NCBI GenBank assembly: GCA_045587485.1
Contig: JAZNCI010000049.1
Span: 1 to 30,233, forward strand
Reading direction: 5' to 3'
Length of the DNA stretch: 30,233 nt
Origin: SIG440 sp045587485
GTDB lineage: Bacteria; Bacillota; Clostridia; Monoglobales; Monoglobaceae
The notes under the pieces are model-generated. The model was not told the DNA's origin and did not search any database. It saw only the letters and a program-made list of their open reading frames with translations. The position numbers were made by a program, and so were the translations under genes. Every line of letters starts with the position of its first letter. The stretch's first letter is position 1. This document shows, in pieces, positions 1 to 10,100 of the stretch.

Positions 1-213
1 GTTGTTTTAAAGAGCAAAAAGGCATTTGATGAGATAAAGTTTGTGTCTTATGAAGTTTGTGATAACACAATCTACTATGCAAAGCGTAAAGCAAGAGATG
101 ATGAAGCAAGAGAAGCATTTAATGCTGAACTTGAAAAAGAACATTTAAACCGACTTTATATGAGAGATATTATTCGTGAGGAGGTAACACCTGATGATGC
201 GCGCTTACGATGA
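1..213 (+). CDS. C-terminal part of a DUF3990-like protein (5' truncated by window edge)
   Basis: Frame 1 is open from the first base to a TGA at 211-213, giving the last 70 residues of a protein whose start is outside the window. The tail is rich in charged residues, with a 'YYAKRKARDDEAREAF' stretch. From memory this resembles the end of DUF3990 proteins, which belong to the ADP-ribosyltransferase-like superfamily and are often found beside small HTH genes in gut Firmicutes. That assignment is recall, not a search result, and no catalytic region is visible here. The stop overlaps the start of the next gene by 20 bases, which suggests translational coupling and a two-gene toxin-antitoxin-like unit. 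Confidence 0.55.
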   Translation, partial: VVLKSKKAFDEIKFVSYEVCDNTIYYAKRKARDDEAREAFNAELEKEHLNRLYMRDIIREEVTPDDARLR

Positions 214-835
214 GCAGTATTTAGATGATGCAATGCGAAATCTTGGCGAAGCTGCAGATTATGCAGTCAATGCTTGCAATATGACACTCCAGAAGTTTTT
301 TGATTTATTTGTTACAACCGGGTTTGCAACACAGTTTGGAAATGGTGTACCTAAAATCATTTCAGGATTATCAGGAACAGAGCTTGTTCACGAAATTGTT
401 GTAAAAGCAGGTATTGAACAAGACCTCCCGGAAGTACAGACAGAATATGATTGTTCACCTGAATATTGGTGCGGATGGATTGTAGCTTACTATCAATGGC
501 ATACAGGCAGAACATTTAAAGACATTTTTCAGAATGTATCTACAAAAGAAATTGAAAAGCTTTATCCAACACTTCACGAAGCGCACGAAGATAAATTTGT
601 AGATGTAGTTAATTCAATTATAGAAAGAAAAACCACAACAACAAAATTACAGGAACTTCGCAAAAACATTGGCTACTCCCAAAGAGAACTTGCCGAAAAA
701 TCAGGAGTAAACTTAAGAACTTTGCAACAATACGAACTGAAAGCAAAAGATATAAATAAAGCAGCAACAACAACCCTTCTTGCTCTTTCAAAAACGCTCG
801 GATGCAAGATTGAGGATTTGTTGGAGAATGTGTGA
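194..835 (+). CDS. HTH (XRE-type) regulator with extra N-terminal domain; probable antitoxin-like partner
   Basis: A 213-residue protein. Residues about 150-213 form an XRE-type helix-turn-helix ('YSQRELAEKSGVNLRTLQQY' as helices 2-3), so it probably binds DNA. Residues 1-135 are an alpha-helical domain of unknown role with several aromatic and Cys-Trp residues ('EYWCGWIVAYYQWH'). The start at 194 is supported by GAGGAGG at 178-184, nine bases upstream. It overlaps the end of the DUF3990-like gene. The pair probably forms a unit in which this protein represses the operon or neutralises its partner; this is inference from context. It stops 17 bases before hsdM, so it could also influence expression of the restriction locus. 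Confidence 0.7.
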   Translation: MMRAYDEQYLDDAMRNLGEAADYAVNACNMTLQKFFDLFVTTGFATQFGNGVPKIISGLSGTELVHEIVVKAGIEQDLPEVQTEYDCSPEYWCGWIVAYYQWHTGRTFKDIFQNVSTKEIEKLYPTLHEAHEDKFVDVVNSIIERKTTTTKLQELRKNIGYSQRELAEKSGVNLRTLQQYELKAKDINKAATTTLLALSKTLGCKIEDLLENV

Positions 836-852
836 TTTGGAGGAAAGAAAAA

Positions 853-2430
853 ATGGCTGATATTAAAAAGTCGCAGGAACGTGAAGAATTGTTCCGTACC
901 ATATATAAAATAGCAACCGACCTTGTTCATGCAGGTCATGTTGCAGAATGGGATTTTAAATCATATGTTCTCGGAACAATGTTTTATCGCTATATTTCTG
1001 AGAATTTTACTGCGTATATAAATGCCGGTGAACATGCTGCAGGAAACAAGGATTTTGATTATGCAAAAATGTCAGACAGTGATGCTGAAGCCGCAAGAGA
1101 AGGTCTTATTCAGGAAAAAGGCTTTTTTATACTGCCGAGCGAACTTTTCTGCAATGTTCGAGAAAGAGCTGATAAGGATGAGAACTTAAATGAAACCTTG
1201 GAACAGGTTTTTGCTCACATTGAAAGTAGTGCAGCAAGTGGCGATGCTGAAAGCGACTTCGCAGGTCTTTTTGACGATTTTGATGTAAATAGTAAATCTA
1301 TAGGTGAAACTGTTGCCAAAAGAAACAAAGTTCTTGTTGAACTCTTAAATGGTGTTGCAAAAATGCCTCTTTTTGAAACTGATGGAATTAACCCTGATAT
1401 GTTTGGTGATGCCTATGAATACCTGATGAGTATGTATGCTGCAAATGCAGGCAAAAAAGGTGGTCAGTATTTTACGCCGGCAGATGTATCTGAACTTCTT
1501 GCCCGACTTGGTACTATTGGAAAAACAAGAATTAATAAGGTATATGACCCTGCTTGTGGCTCGGGCTCGCTCCTTTTGAAGGTTGAAAAGGTACTTGGTA
1601 AAGAAAATATCGAAAGAGGTTTCTTTGGTCAAGAAATAGACCTTACCACATATAACCTCTGTCGCATCAACATGTTTTTACATAATATTGATTTTGATAA
1701 ATTTAGTGTTGTTCGTGAAGATACACTTCTCTCACCAATGCATTGGGACGATCAACCCTTTGAACTTATTGTTTCAAATCCGCCCTTTTCCGTGCCTTGG
1801 GAAGGAGATAAAAATGCGACTTTAATAAACGATCCTCGTTTTGCTCCTGCCGGTGTACTTGCACCTGCATCCAAAGGGGATATGGCATTCATTATGCACA
1901 GCCTTTCTTGGCTCGCTAATAATGGTGCAGCAGCCATCGTTTGTTTCCCCGGTATTATGTACAGAAGCGGTGCAGAGCAGAAAATTCGCAAATACCTTGT
2001 TGACAACAACTATGTTGATGCAATTATCCAGCTGCCGGCAAATCTTTTCTTGAATATCACGATTTCTGTTAACATTATGTTGTTGAAAAAGAACAAGACA
2101 GATAACTCTATTCTTTTTGTAGACGCATCCAACGAATTTGTAAAAGTAACAAAGAATAACAGACTTTCAGATGAAAATATAAGCCGTATTGTATCTGCTG
2201 TTGCGGAAAGAAAAGATGAAGAATATTTCTGCCGACTTGTCTCCAATAGCGAGGTTGGAAACAAAGATAACAATTATAACCTTTCAGTTTCTACCTATGT
2301 TGAGGCCAAAGATACCCGTGAAGAGGTTGACATTGTAAAACTTAATGCGGAGATAAAGGAAATTGTCGCACGCGAACAGATGCTTCGTGATGAGATTGAT
2401 AAAATCATTACAGAAATCGAGGTAGAATGA
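853..2430 (+). CDS. hsdM: Type I restriction-modification system, DNA methyltransferase subunit HsdM
   Basis: A 525-residue N6-adenine methyltransferase subunit. In family enzymes two HsdM pair with one HsdS to methylate a bipartite DNA site, and with HsdR to restrict unmethylated DNA. Visible landmarks are the helical N-terminal domain (about 1-170), the 'GGQYFTP' lead-in near residue 203, the SAM-binding motif I 'DPACGSGSLL' near 232, and the catalytic 'NPPF' near 309. The C-terminal 40 residues look coiled-coil-forming, as expected for HsdS contact. The chosen ATG at 853 has GGAGG at 839-843; an upstream in-frame start at 832 would lie in front of that site. Length is normal and no motif is missing. 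The next gene begins one base after its stop. Confidence 0.95.
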   Translation: MADIKKSQEREELFRTIYKIATDLVHAGHVAEWDFKSYVLGTMFYRYISENFTAYINAGEHAAGNKDFDYAKMSDSDAEAAREGLIQEKGFFILPSELFCNVRERADKDENLNETLEQVFAHIESSAASGDAESDFAGLFDDFDVNSKSIGETVAKRNKVLVELLNGVAKMPLFETDGINPDMFGDAYEYLMSMYAANAGKKGGQYFTPADVSELLARLGTIGKTRINKVYDPACGSGSLLLKVEKVLGKENIERGFFGQEIDLTTYNLCRINMFLHNIDFDKFSVVREDTLLSPMHWDDQPFELIVSNPPFSVPWEGDKNATLINDPRFAPAGVLAPASKGDMAFIMHSLSWLANNGAAAIVCFPGIMYRSGAEQKIRKYLVDNNYVDAIIQLPANLFLNITISVNIMLLKKNKTDNSILFVDASNEFVKVTKNNRLSDENISRIVSAVAERKDEEYFCRLVSNSEVGNKDNNYNLSVSTYVEAKDTREEVDIVKLNAEIKEIVAREQMLRDEIDKIITEIEVE

Positions 2431-2431
2431 A

Positions 2432-3460
2432 ATGAAGAATTTGTTTATTGACTCAAATATCTGGTTATCTTTATATCATTTCACCAATGATGATCTTGCA
2501 CAATTTGGCAAACTTAAAGAACTTAATGGTCGTGATATCAAACTTTTTATTCCTCAACAAGTTTATGATGAAGTACAAAGAAATAGGGAAGCAAAGTTAA
2601 AAGATGCATTAAAATCATTTGATGTACAGAAAATTAGTTATCCTGTTTTTTGCAAGGAGTACGAGGAATACAAACAATTTAGTGCCGATTTTTCTGCTTT
2701 AGAGAGAAGATATAAATTGTGGAAGAATAGAATAGATGAGGATATTCAAAATAAGTGTTTGCCCGCTGATAAAACGATATCAGATTTCTTTGAAACAAAT
2801 GATTTATTAAATTGTGAATCTGTTGTCGAGCGTGCCTACATGCGTTATAGGATAGGTAATCCGCCTGGGAAAGACAATAAATATGGTGATGCGATAAATT
2901 GGGAGTGCTTACTTCAAGAAGTTCCATAGGGAGAAGATCTATACATAATAAGCATTGATAAAGATTATGGTTCTGAAATATATAAAGATAAACTTAATCC
3001 GTTTTTAGAAAGTGAATGGAAGATAAAAAAAGGATCAAACATTTTCTTTTATCGCAATTTAGTATCTTTTATAAATGAGCATTTAAAAGATATACAGCTC
3101 AAAAGTGAGGAAGAAAAAATATCTTTGATAGAACGATTAAACGATAGTCATAATTTTGAAACCACCCATGGAATAATAGGAATGTTAAACAAGCATTCAG
3201 GGTGGACGGATTCTCAAATTGAAGATCTTTGTTTGGCGGTTGAAAATAATCAGCAAGTTGGACGGATTCTTGGCGATATGGATGTGTTGGATTTTTATAG
3301 TAATTTGCTTTCGAAGGTTAAGTATGATGAGCTGCCAGAGTCCGCTACAAAAAAAGTGATGGAAGCAGTCTTCTGTATTCAAATTGAGGATGAAGCAGCA
3401 AGATATGCTGATGCACAGTCCGAGTTGTTGGAAGCTTACGAGGAATATTATAAGCATTAA
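2432..3460 (+). pseudogene. PIN-domain (DUF4935-like) protein interrupted by an in-frame TAG
   Basis: One reading frame runs from ATG 2432 to TAA 3458-3460, broken only by TAG at 2927-2929 (codon 166). The N-terminal part looks like a PIN ribonuclease domain: 'LFIDSNIW' (Asp7), 'QQVYDEV' (Glu47) and 'YGDAINW' (Asp153) fit the acidic metal-binding positions. Immediately after the stop, 'YIISIDKDYGS' supplies what looks like the last acidic motif of the fold, followed by about 150 residues of mostly helical tail. The stop therefore cuts the nuclease domain itself. No good start codon or ribosome binding site follows it closely; an internal 3125 start would lack the whole domain. PIN proteins usually cleave RNA. 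This could be a true nonsense mutation, a sequencing error or programmed readthrough. Its place between hsdM and hsdS suggests an accessory role in the restriction locus. Confidence 0.75.
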
Positions 3461-3477
3461 AAATAGTAGGTGAGAAT

Positions 3478-4404
3478 GTGATATTTAATGTAATAGCATC
3501 TGTTAACGAGATAATTGCATGGTATGATTTAACAGATATTCTTTCTGTGATGATTGGGTGTACGGCAACTTTTGTTGCAATTATTGGTGGTTTAATTGCC
3601 AATAAAGCAATTTCTGATGCTGCAGAGAAGGAACTTATTGATAATCAATTACAACAAATTGATGCTGAGATTAAAGTTAACAATGACAACATTGAACGTC
3701 TGAATAAGTGGTTGCTTGAATCGGATGCGGAGGATTTTATAGATTCAAATATAGACGAATTATTTGATAAAGCTGAATTAGCTGATATATACGATTCTGA
3801 TGATGACAACAGAATTTCTTATGAAGAGTTGTTGCCGTATTGGATTAATGCAAAAAAAGCAATAAGTATGTTTGAACAAGCAATTATAAAAGGAACAGAC
3901 AATCCTAAAAATGCTGAGGGAATACCGAAATCTATTATTGTTGATTTGGATGACTTTCAAAAGAGAATTTGTACTAATTATAGCGGACGAATCGAACAGG
4001 GAAAAAGTCCTTTCTCATCATTTAATTTTAATACAAATGTAAATATATATGCCACAAAACGATATAATGACGCTGTAGAAGAAATTCAAGAATGCACAAA
4101 TAAAAATGAACTTTTGGTTGCAAAAGAACAATTATTACAAGAACGTCAGGGTGCAATAAGTATCAGCAAAGATATAAAAGGTGGTATGAAAATCTTTGCT
4201 ATAGTATCAATTACAAATATAATATTGCCAATAATATTTATGTTGTTTAATCCTACTACAAATAAAGTATGGTATTACACAGAAACTATAATTTCACTTT
4301 TAACATTTTCTATTGGAATTATAACAATGATAAAATATATTTATTCGCTATTTCCTAAAAAGAAACCGGATAAGGAAGAAAGCGAGGGTGGTAATGATGA
4401 GTAA
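3478..4404 (+). CDS. Membrane protein with EF-hand-like loop, embedded in type I R-M operon
   Basis: A 308-residue protein of unrecognised family. A hydrophobic segment spans about residues 21-43, and two more lie near the C-terminus (about 237-257 and 268-290), followed by a Lys-rich then acidic tail. The central part (about 45-235) is hydrophilic and helical. Residues 106-117 match an EF-hand calcium loop: Asp106, Asp108, Asp110, Ile113 and Glu117 sit at loop positions 1, 3, 5, 8 and 12, though Asn replaces the usual Gly at position 6. The start is GTG at 3478, with a weak upstream AGGTGAG; the next in-frame Met is residue 25. The gene overlaps hsdS by eight bases (ATGAGTAA), which ties its expression to hsdS. 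A membrane sensor or effector is an inference from layout only. Confidence 0.8.
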   Translation: MIFNVIASVNEIIAWYDLTDILSVMIGCTATFVAIIGGLIANKAISDAAEKELIDNQLQQIDAEIKVNNDNIERLNKWLLESDAEDFIDSNIDELFDKAELADIYDSDDDNRISYEELLPYWINAKKAISMFEQAIIKGTDNPKNAEGIPKSIIVDLDDFQKRICTNYSGRIEQGKSPFSSFNFNTNVNIYATKRYNDAVEEIQECTNKNELLVAKEQLLQERQGAISISKDIKGGMKIFAIVSITNIILPIIFMLFNPTTNKVWYYTETIISLLTFSIGIITMIKYIYSLFPKKKPDKEESEGGNDE

Positions 4405-5599
4405 ACTAAGTGAATTGATTGAACAGCTTTGTCCAGATGGAGTTGAGTATAAAAGTATAGGTTCTATAATTACCCGTGTAACGGAGAAAGGGAAAGATGA
4501 TACTTCTGTGCAGCAGGTCTATGTTGTGAGTAACACACAAGGATTAGTGCGAGCAGAAGAATATAGAAAAAACACTATTCATAGCGAAGATACTTCAAAT
4601 TATACTATCGTGAGAAAAAACATGATGGCATATAATCCCTCAAGACTGAATATAGGATCTATCGCAATGCTGAAGAATGACACCGATGGTCTTGTAAGCC
4701 CTATGTATATAGTATTTTCAATTGACAATAGCAAGGTGTTATACGAATATTTCAATTATGTTGTAAAGTCGTCAGCAATTGCTAACAAAATCTCATCTTT
4801 TAAAGAGGAAGGAGCTCGTTTTCGATTCGATTTTAGCCGATGGAATTGGATTGATATTCCTGTTCCACCACTGCCAATTCAAGAGGAAATTGTACGAATT
4901 CTTGATGCCTTTGTCCAGTATTCTAATGTGCTTACAGCAGAACTTACAGCAAGGAAGAAACAATATGCTTTTTATCTAGATGATTTATTTAAAAATATTG
5001 ATGCGCCAATGGTATCGCTTGGTGAACTGGGAACATTAACACGCGGAAAACGTTTTGTTCATGCTGATGCGACTGAATCGGGTGTCCCTTGCATTCATTA
5101 TGGTGAGCTTTATACATATTATGGAGTTTATGCCGAGAAAGTAAGGTCTCACATAAGAGAAGAATTACGTCCCAAAATGCGATATGCTCATAAAGGTGAT
5201 GTTGTTATTGTTGGTGCAGGGGAAAACAACATTGATATCGGGATTGGTGTTGCATGGGAAGGTGACGAAGATGTTGCTGTACATGATGCTTGTTATACTT
5301 TGTGCCATTCCCAAAATGCAAAGTATATTTCTTATTATTTAAGATCTAATATGTATCATAATCAGATTACAAAGTATGTTTCCCAAGGCAAAATATGTTC
5401 AATATCTGCAACTAAAATTGGTGAAGCACTTATTCCAATTCCATCTTTAGATGAGCAGAGTCGTATAGTGTCTATACTTGACCGTTTTGATTCTCTTTGT
5501 AGTGATATTACCGATGGTTTACCAGCAGAAATTGAAGCAAGACAAAAGCAATATGAATACTATCGGGACAAGCTACTTACATTCGAATCTGCAAAATAG
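4397..5599 (+). CDS. hsdS: Type I restriction-modification system, specificity subunit HsdS
   Basis: A 400-residue specificity subunit, which sets the DNA target for the methyltransferase and nuclease. It has two target-recognition domains (about 15-155 and 190-350), each followed by a related conserved helical region: 'PIQEEIVRILDAFVQYSNVL...ARKKQYAFY' and 'DEQSRIVSILDRFDSL...ARQKQYEYYRDKLL'. This is the two-half-site pattern of type I systems. I chose ATG 4397, giving 'MSKLSELIEQLCPDGVEY', a typical HsdS N-terminus; ATG 4394 and GTG 4388 are in-frame alternatives. GAGGG at 4385-4389 serves as ribosome binding site. No second or inverted hsdS copy is in the window, so shuffling is not evident here. 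The kinase gene starts 12 bases downstream. Confidence 0.93.
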   Translation: MSKLSELIEQLCPDGVEYKSIGSIITRVTEKGKDDTSVQQVYVVSNTQGLVRAEEYRKNTIHSEDTSNYTIVRKNMMAYNPSRLNIGSIAMLKNDTDGLVSPMYIVFSIDNSKVLYEYFNYVVKSSAIANKISSFKEEGARFRFDFSRWNWIDIPVPPLPIQEEIVRILDAFVQYSNVLTAELTARKKQYAFYLDDLFKNIDAPMVSLGELGTLTRGKRFVHADATESGVPCIHYGELYTYYGVYAEKVRSHIREELRPKMRYAHKGDVVIVGAGENNIDIGIGVAWEGDEDVAVHDACYTLCHSQNAKYISYYLRSNMYHNQITKYVSQGKICSISATKIGEALIPIPSLDEQSRIVSILDRFDSLCSDITDGLPAEIEARQKQYEYYRDKLLTFESAK

Positions 5600-5611
5600 A
5601 AAGGATACACT

Positions 5612-7120
5612 ATGCTCAGTTCAGATTCATTAAAAGAAATATCAAATATTTTCTGTGGTGATACTGCGGGCTTTTACACTTATAAGCAAGGGTATAAACT
5701 GGTAGAGTTCTTTAATGCTAATTTCGGTACTAAAGATGTCTATCGTTCCGGATTTCCGTCAAGATGGGCGTATGTTCACGATAAACTTGTAGATCTGCTC
5801 AACAGCCGCCAAATAGATAGATTTTTCAACATTGTTCTCGGTAAAAGTTACTTAATGCAAGAACAATCGCTATCAGAAGTAGAAGCTGCCGAAAAGATTG
5901 AAACTATATACGCCGAGTTCAATCGTATTATCCATAGAGATTTGTGCAAAATAACCCGCAGCAATGGGCGGTATCATCTTGTCAAGGAAAATGACGATTT
6001 AGAACCAATTGGGAATGGTGGTTTTGCGAACGTTTATCGGCAAAAATCGACGGGATTAGTAGTGAAAAAGCTGAAAGACGATTATTTGACAGATACAGGT
6101 ATCAGAAGTCGTTTCAAAAGAGAATACAACATCACCAAATCTCTGCAAGATGCGTTCGGAATCATTAAAGTTTACACATTCGATGAAGGAAGCAGTTCAT
6201 ATACAATGGAGTATGCGGAAACAACATTGGACAAGTATGTTAAATCGTTTGATTTATCGGATGATATAAAGCTGAATTGTATTCGTCAAATTCTTCATAT
6301 CATGACAGAAGTACATAAACGTGACATTATCCACAGGGATATTAGCGCAAACAATATTTTCATTATTTCCGGAATGATCAAAATCGCAGATTTTGGATTG
6401 GGAAAAGATTTGAATGTCTTTACTTCTCACCAAACAATGCATACCAATGCGGTAGGACAGTTTTACTACTGTGCACCGGAACAGTTTATGATGCTTAAAG
6501 ATGGTGATAAACGTAGTGATGTGTATTCACTTGGTCGTGTTATAAACTTTATCATGACAGGCGATCCAAGAAATTCACACCACATCTACAGAAGCATTGC
6601 AGAAAAAGCCACAAATTCAGATGCGGCATATCGTTATGCTGATGCGGGACAGATATCCATCTTTTTCGAGAAAGCGGTATCCTATAAGCAAAAAGCAGAA
6701 AACCAAACACGGATAGATGAAAAAATCACAAGAAAAGTTTTCGATGATGAAGTTGAAAGCTACATCTATGATTTGAGCGCAGAAAAAATATCTACGGCAA
6801 TTCTCCATGAGAAAAAGGGCTTCGTTGATGTGCTGTTAGCGTTTATGAAAACAAGCGAGGAACACGCATTATATGTAATCCAGAGTGTAGATAAATCATA
6901 CCAGGAAATATGTGGACGAAGTTTCACTGCTTATGATCCATTTGCTTCGTTTGCATACTTGATTCTCCGTAACGGTTTCTCATATGTGGTAAATGAGACA
7001 GCGGCAAATATTTTGCGTTTTGTAGCCCGAGATGTCAACCGATTTAGTGCACAACACATGATTGAGGACATCAAGAATATCGGCGTTGAGCCAATGATAG
7101 AAGAAATCTTAGATTCTTAA
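5612..7120 (+). CDS. Serine/threonine protein kinase with N-terminal helical domain, embedded in type I R-M operon
   Basis: A 502-residue protein. Residues about 132-390 are a eukaryotic-like kinase with every key element present: glycine-rich loop 'IGNGGFANVY' (133-142), Lys152/153, helix-C Glu171, 'HRDISANN' (241-248), 'DFG' (260-262) and 'APEQF' (288-292). Catalytic activity is therefore expected. Residues 1-125 form a separate domain with 'GFPSRWAYVHDKLVDLL'; I recall similar N-termini in AbiJ-like abortive-infection proteins, but that is unverified. The C-terminal 110 residues are helical and unrecognised. No transmembrane segment or PASTA repeats are visible, so it differs from the cell-wall kinase PknB. 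It sits between hsdS and hsdR with gaps of 12 and 19 bases, so it is probably co-expressed with the restriction complex and may modify it or signal infection. Confidence 0.9.
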   Translation: MLSSDSLKEISNIFCGDTAGFYTYKQGYKLVEFFNANFGTKDVYRSGFPSRWAYVHDKLVDLLNSRQIDRFFNIVLGKSYLMQEQSLSEVEAAEKIETIYAEFNRIIHRDLCKITRSNGRYHLVKENDDLEPIGNGGFANVYRQKSTGLVVKKLKDDYLTDTGIRSRFKREYNITKSLQDAFGIIKVYTFDEGSSSYTMEYAETTLDKYVKSFDLSDDIKLNCIRQILHIMTEVHKRDIIHRDISANNIFIISGMIKIADFGLGKDLNVFTSHQTMHTNAVGQFYYCAPEQFMMLKDGDKRSDVYSLGRVINFIMTGDPRNSHHIYRSIAEKATNSDAAYRYADAGQISIFFEKAVSYKQKAENQTRIDEKITRKVFDDEVESYIYDLSAEKISTAILHEKKGFVDVLLAFMKTSEEHALYVIQSVDKSYQEICGRSFTAYDPFASFAYLILRNGFSYVVNETAANILRFVARDVNRFSAQHMIEDIKNIGVEPMIEEILDS

Positions 7121-7139
7121 TGAAAGGAGTCGTGAAATT

Positions 7140-10100
7140 ATGAGCTACTTTAACATTGTTGCACAAAGCAGTGAAAGCACTGTTGTAACTGAATATAAAC
7201 CTCAGGATAAGCGCTCTGATGCCTATCAAAGCGAAGCTGAACTTGAAAAAGAGTTTATACGACTTTTGGGTGAGTTGGGTTATAAGTATTTAACTATTCA
7301 CAAGGAAAAAGACCTTGTGGTAAATTTGCGTGCTCAAATTGAAAAACTAAATAATTATACATTTTCAGACAATGAATGGGATAGATTTTTTACAGAAATA
7401 CTTGCCAACGGTAAAGATGGCATTGTAGAAAAAACTCGTCTTATTCAGGAAGATCATGTTCAAGTTCTTCGCCGTGATGATGGGACAAGCAAGAACATTC
7501 TTTTGATTGATAAAAAATGCATACACAACAACAGCTTGCAAGTAATAAATCAATATGCTGTTTCGACCGAAGAAGGAGCAAAACATGATAATCGTTATGA
7601 CGTAACAATTCTTGTGAACGGTCTTCCTTTGGTACATATTGAATTAAAACGCCGTGGTGTACCTATTCGTGAAGCGTTCAATCAGATTGACCGCTATCAG
7701 CGAGATAGTTTTTGGGCGTCTTCCGGGCTTTATGAATATGTGCAAATTTTCGTTGTTTCCAACGGCACAAACACAAAGTACTATTCAAATACTACTCGTT
7801 TTAACCATATCAAGGATGCAAAATCAAATAAGGTGAAGAAAGAAAAAACAAGCAACAGTTTCGAGTTTACATCATTCTGGGCGGATGCAAACAATCGTAT
7901 TATTCCTGACCTTGTAGACTTTACAAAGACTTTCTTTGCAAAACATACAATCCTTAACATCCTTGCACGTTACTGTGTTTTCACTGCGGAAAACATGCTT
8001 CTTGTTATGCGCCCGTATCAGATTGTTGCAACAGAACGCATATTGAATCGTATCGAGATTGCAAATAACTATAAAAAGTTTGGTAATGTTGCAGGTGGTG
8101 GATATATCTGGCATACAACAGGCAGCGGTAAAACGTTGACATCCTTTAAGACGGCACAGCTTGCTTCAAAGCTTGATTATATTGACAAGGTTTTATTTGT
8201 TGTTGACAGAAAAGACCTTGACTATCAGACAATGAAGGAATATGACCGATTTGAAAAAGGTGCAGCGAACAGCAATACTTCTACCTCTGTATTGAAGAAA
8301 CAGCTTGAAGATGATAATGCAAAGATTATCATTACAACCATTCAAAAGCTTTCTACTTTTATAAAAAAGAATGCCGGACACACAGTGTTCGACAAAAGAA
8401 TTGTTATTATATTTGACGAATGCCACAGAAGTCAGTTCGGTGATATGCATCTTGCGATTACAAAGTTTTTCAAGAAATATCACTTGTTTGGTTTTACCGG
8501 CACGCCGATTTTTGCGGTGAATGCAGGTGTGTCTAAGAATCCCACCCTTCGCACAACCGAGCAGGCATTCGGCGATCAGTTGCATACGTATACCATTGTT
8601 GATGCCATAAATGATAAAAATGTTCTGCCGTTCCGTGTTGATTATATCAAGACAATGGATATTGAGCCCGATATTGATGATAAGGATGTTTGGGATATTG
8701 ACAGAGAAAAGGCATTCCTGTCTCCAAAAAGAATTGAATTGGTAACAAAGTATATTCTTGACCACTTTGACCAAAAAACATATCGTGGAGATAAGACATA
8801 CACCTTTAATGTTTTGAAGAATATAGCGGATGTTGCATCGGTAAACGGCAGAGAGGCAATAGACGAAGTAAAACAGAAACAACGCTTAAGCGGCTTTAAT
8901 TCGATTTTTGCCGTATCCTCGGTTGATGCTGCGAAGTTATATTATGCTGAGTTTAAAAAGCAGATGGAGGCAGAACCTCAGAAGAAGTTAAAAATAGCTA
9001 TTATTTACAGCTATGGAGCGAACGAAGCTGAAACTGATGGAATACTTGATGAAGAAAACTCTGAGGATACAAGTGCACTTGATGCTACATCACGTGATTT
9101 TCTTGATGCTGCTATCAAAGATTATAACGAGGTTTTCCACACCAACTATTCTACTGACGGAGATAAGTTCCAAAACTATTACAAGGATGTTTCCCTTCGT
9201 ATGAAGAACAAGGAACTTGACCTGCTTATCGTAGTTAATATGTTCCTAACAGGGTTTGATGCCACAACGCTTAATACTTTGTGGGTAGACAAGAACCTCA
9301 AAATGCATGGACTTATTCAGGCATATTCTCGTACAAACAGAATTTTGAATTCCATAAAAACATTTGGAAATATCGTTTGTTTCAGAAATCTTCAAAAACG
9401 CACTGATGATGCAATTTCACTCTTTGGCGACAAAGAAGCAGGTGGTATTGTATTGATGCGTGGATATAAAGATTATTATTTCGGATACGAGGATGATGAC
9501 GGAAAATACCATCCAGGCTTTGTAGATATGATAGAAGAACTTGAAACAAAGTTCCCGCTAACCGAAGAACGTATTACTGGCGAACAGAATCAAAAAGAGT
9601 TTATTTTACTTTTTGGAGCAATTCTTCGTATGCGCAACTTGCTGACCTCTTTTGATGAATTTGTCGGCAATGAAATTTTGTCAGATAGGGATTTGCAGGA
9701 TTACCTTGGAAGATATCAAGACCTTCGTGATGAGTGGAAGAATCGTAAACCGGCAGGTGAAAAAGAAGATATTACTGATGATATTATTTTTGAAATTGAG
9801 CTTATAAAACAGATTGAAATCAATATAGATTACATTCTGATGCTTGTTAAAAAATATCATGATTCTCATTGCGACGACAAAGAAATTCTTATCACAATCC
9901 AAAAGGCAGTGGATGCAAGTCCAGAGCTTCGTAGTAAGAAGGCCCTCATCGAATCGTTCATAGCAGGAATCAATGATGTTGACGATGTTATGACGGAATG
10001 GCGTACCTTCGTTGCAGAACAGAAAGAACGCGAGCTTGTGAAAATTATTCAGGAAGAAAATCTTAAAGAAGAGGAAACTCGTAAATTTATAGAGGTTTCT

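Noticed and set aside
4397..5599. Phase-variable hsdS (internal half repeats)
   Set aside because: The two conserved regions are related, as in any HsdS, but there is no recombinase or spare hsdS fragment nearby in inverted orientation.
8193..8882. 229-codon minus-strand ORF inside hsdR
   Set aside because: It lies wholly antisense to the well-supported helicase domain, is full of Cys/Ile/Asn runs typical of shadow frames, and has no start signal.
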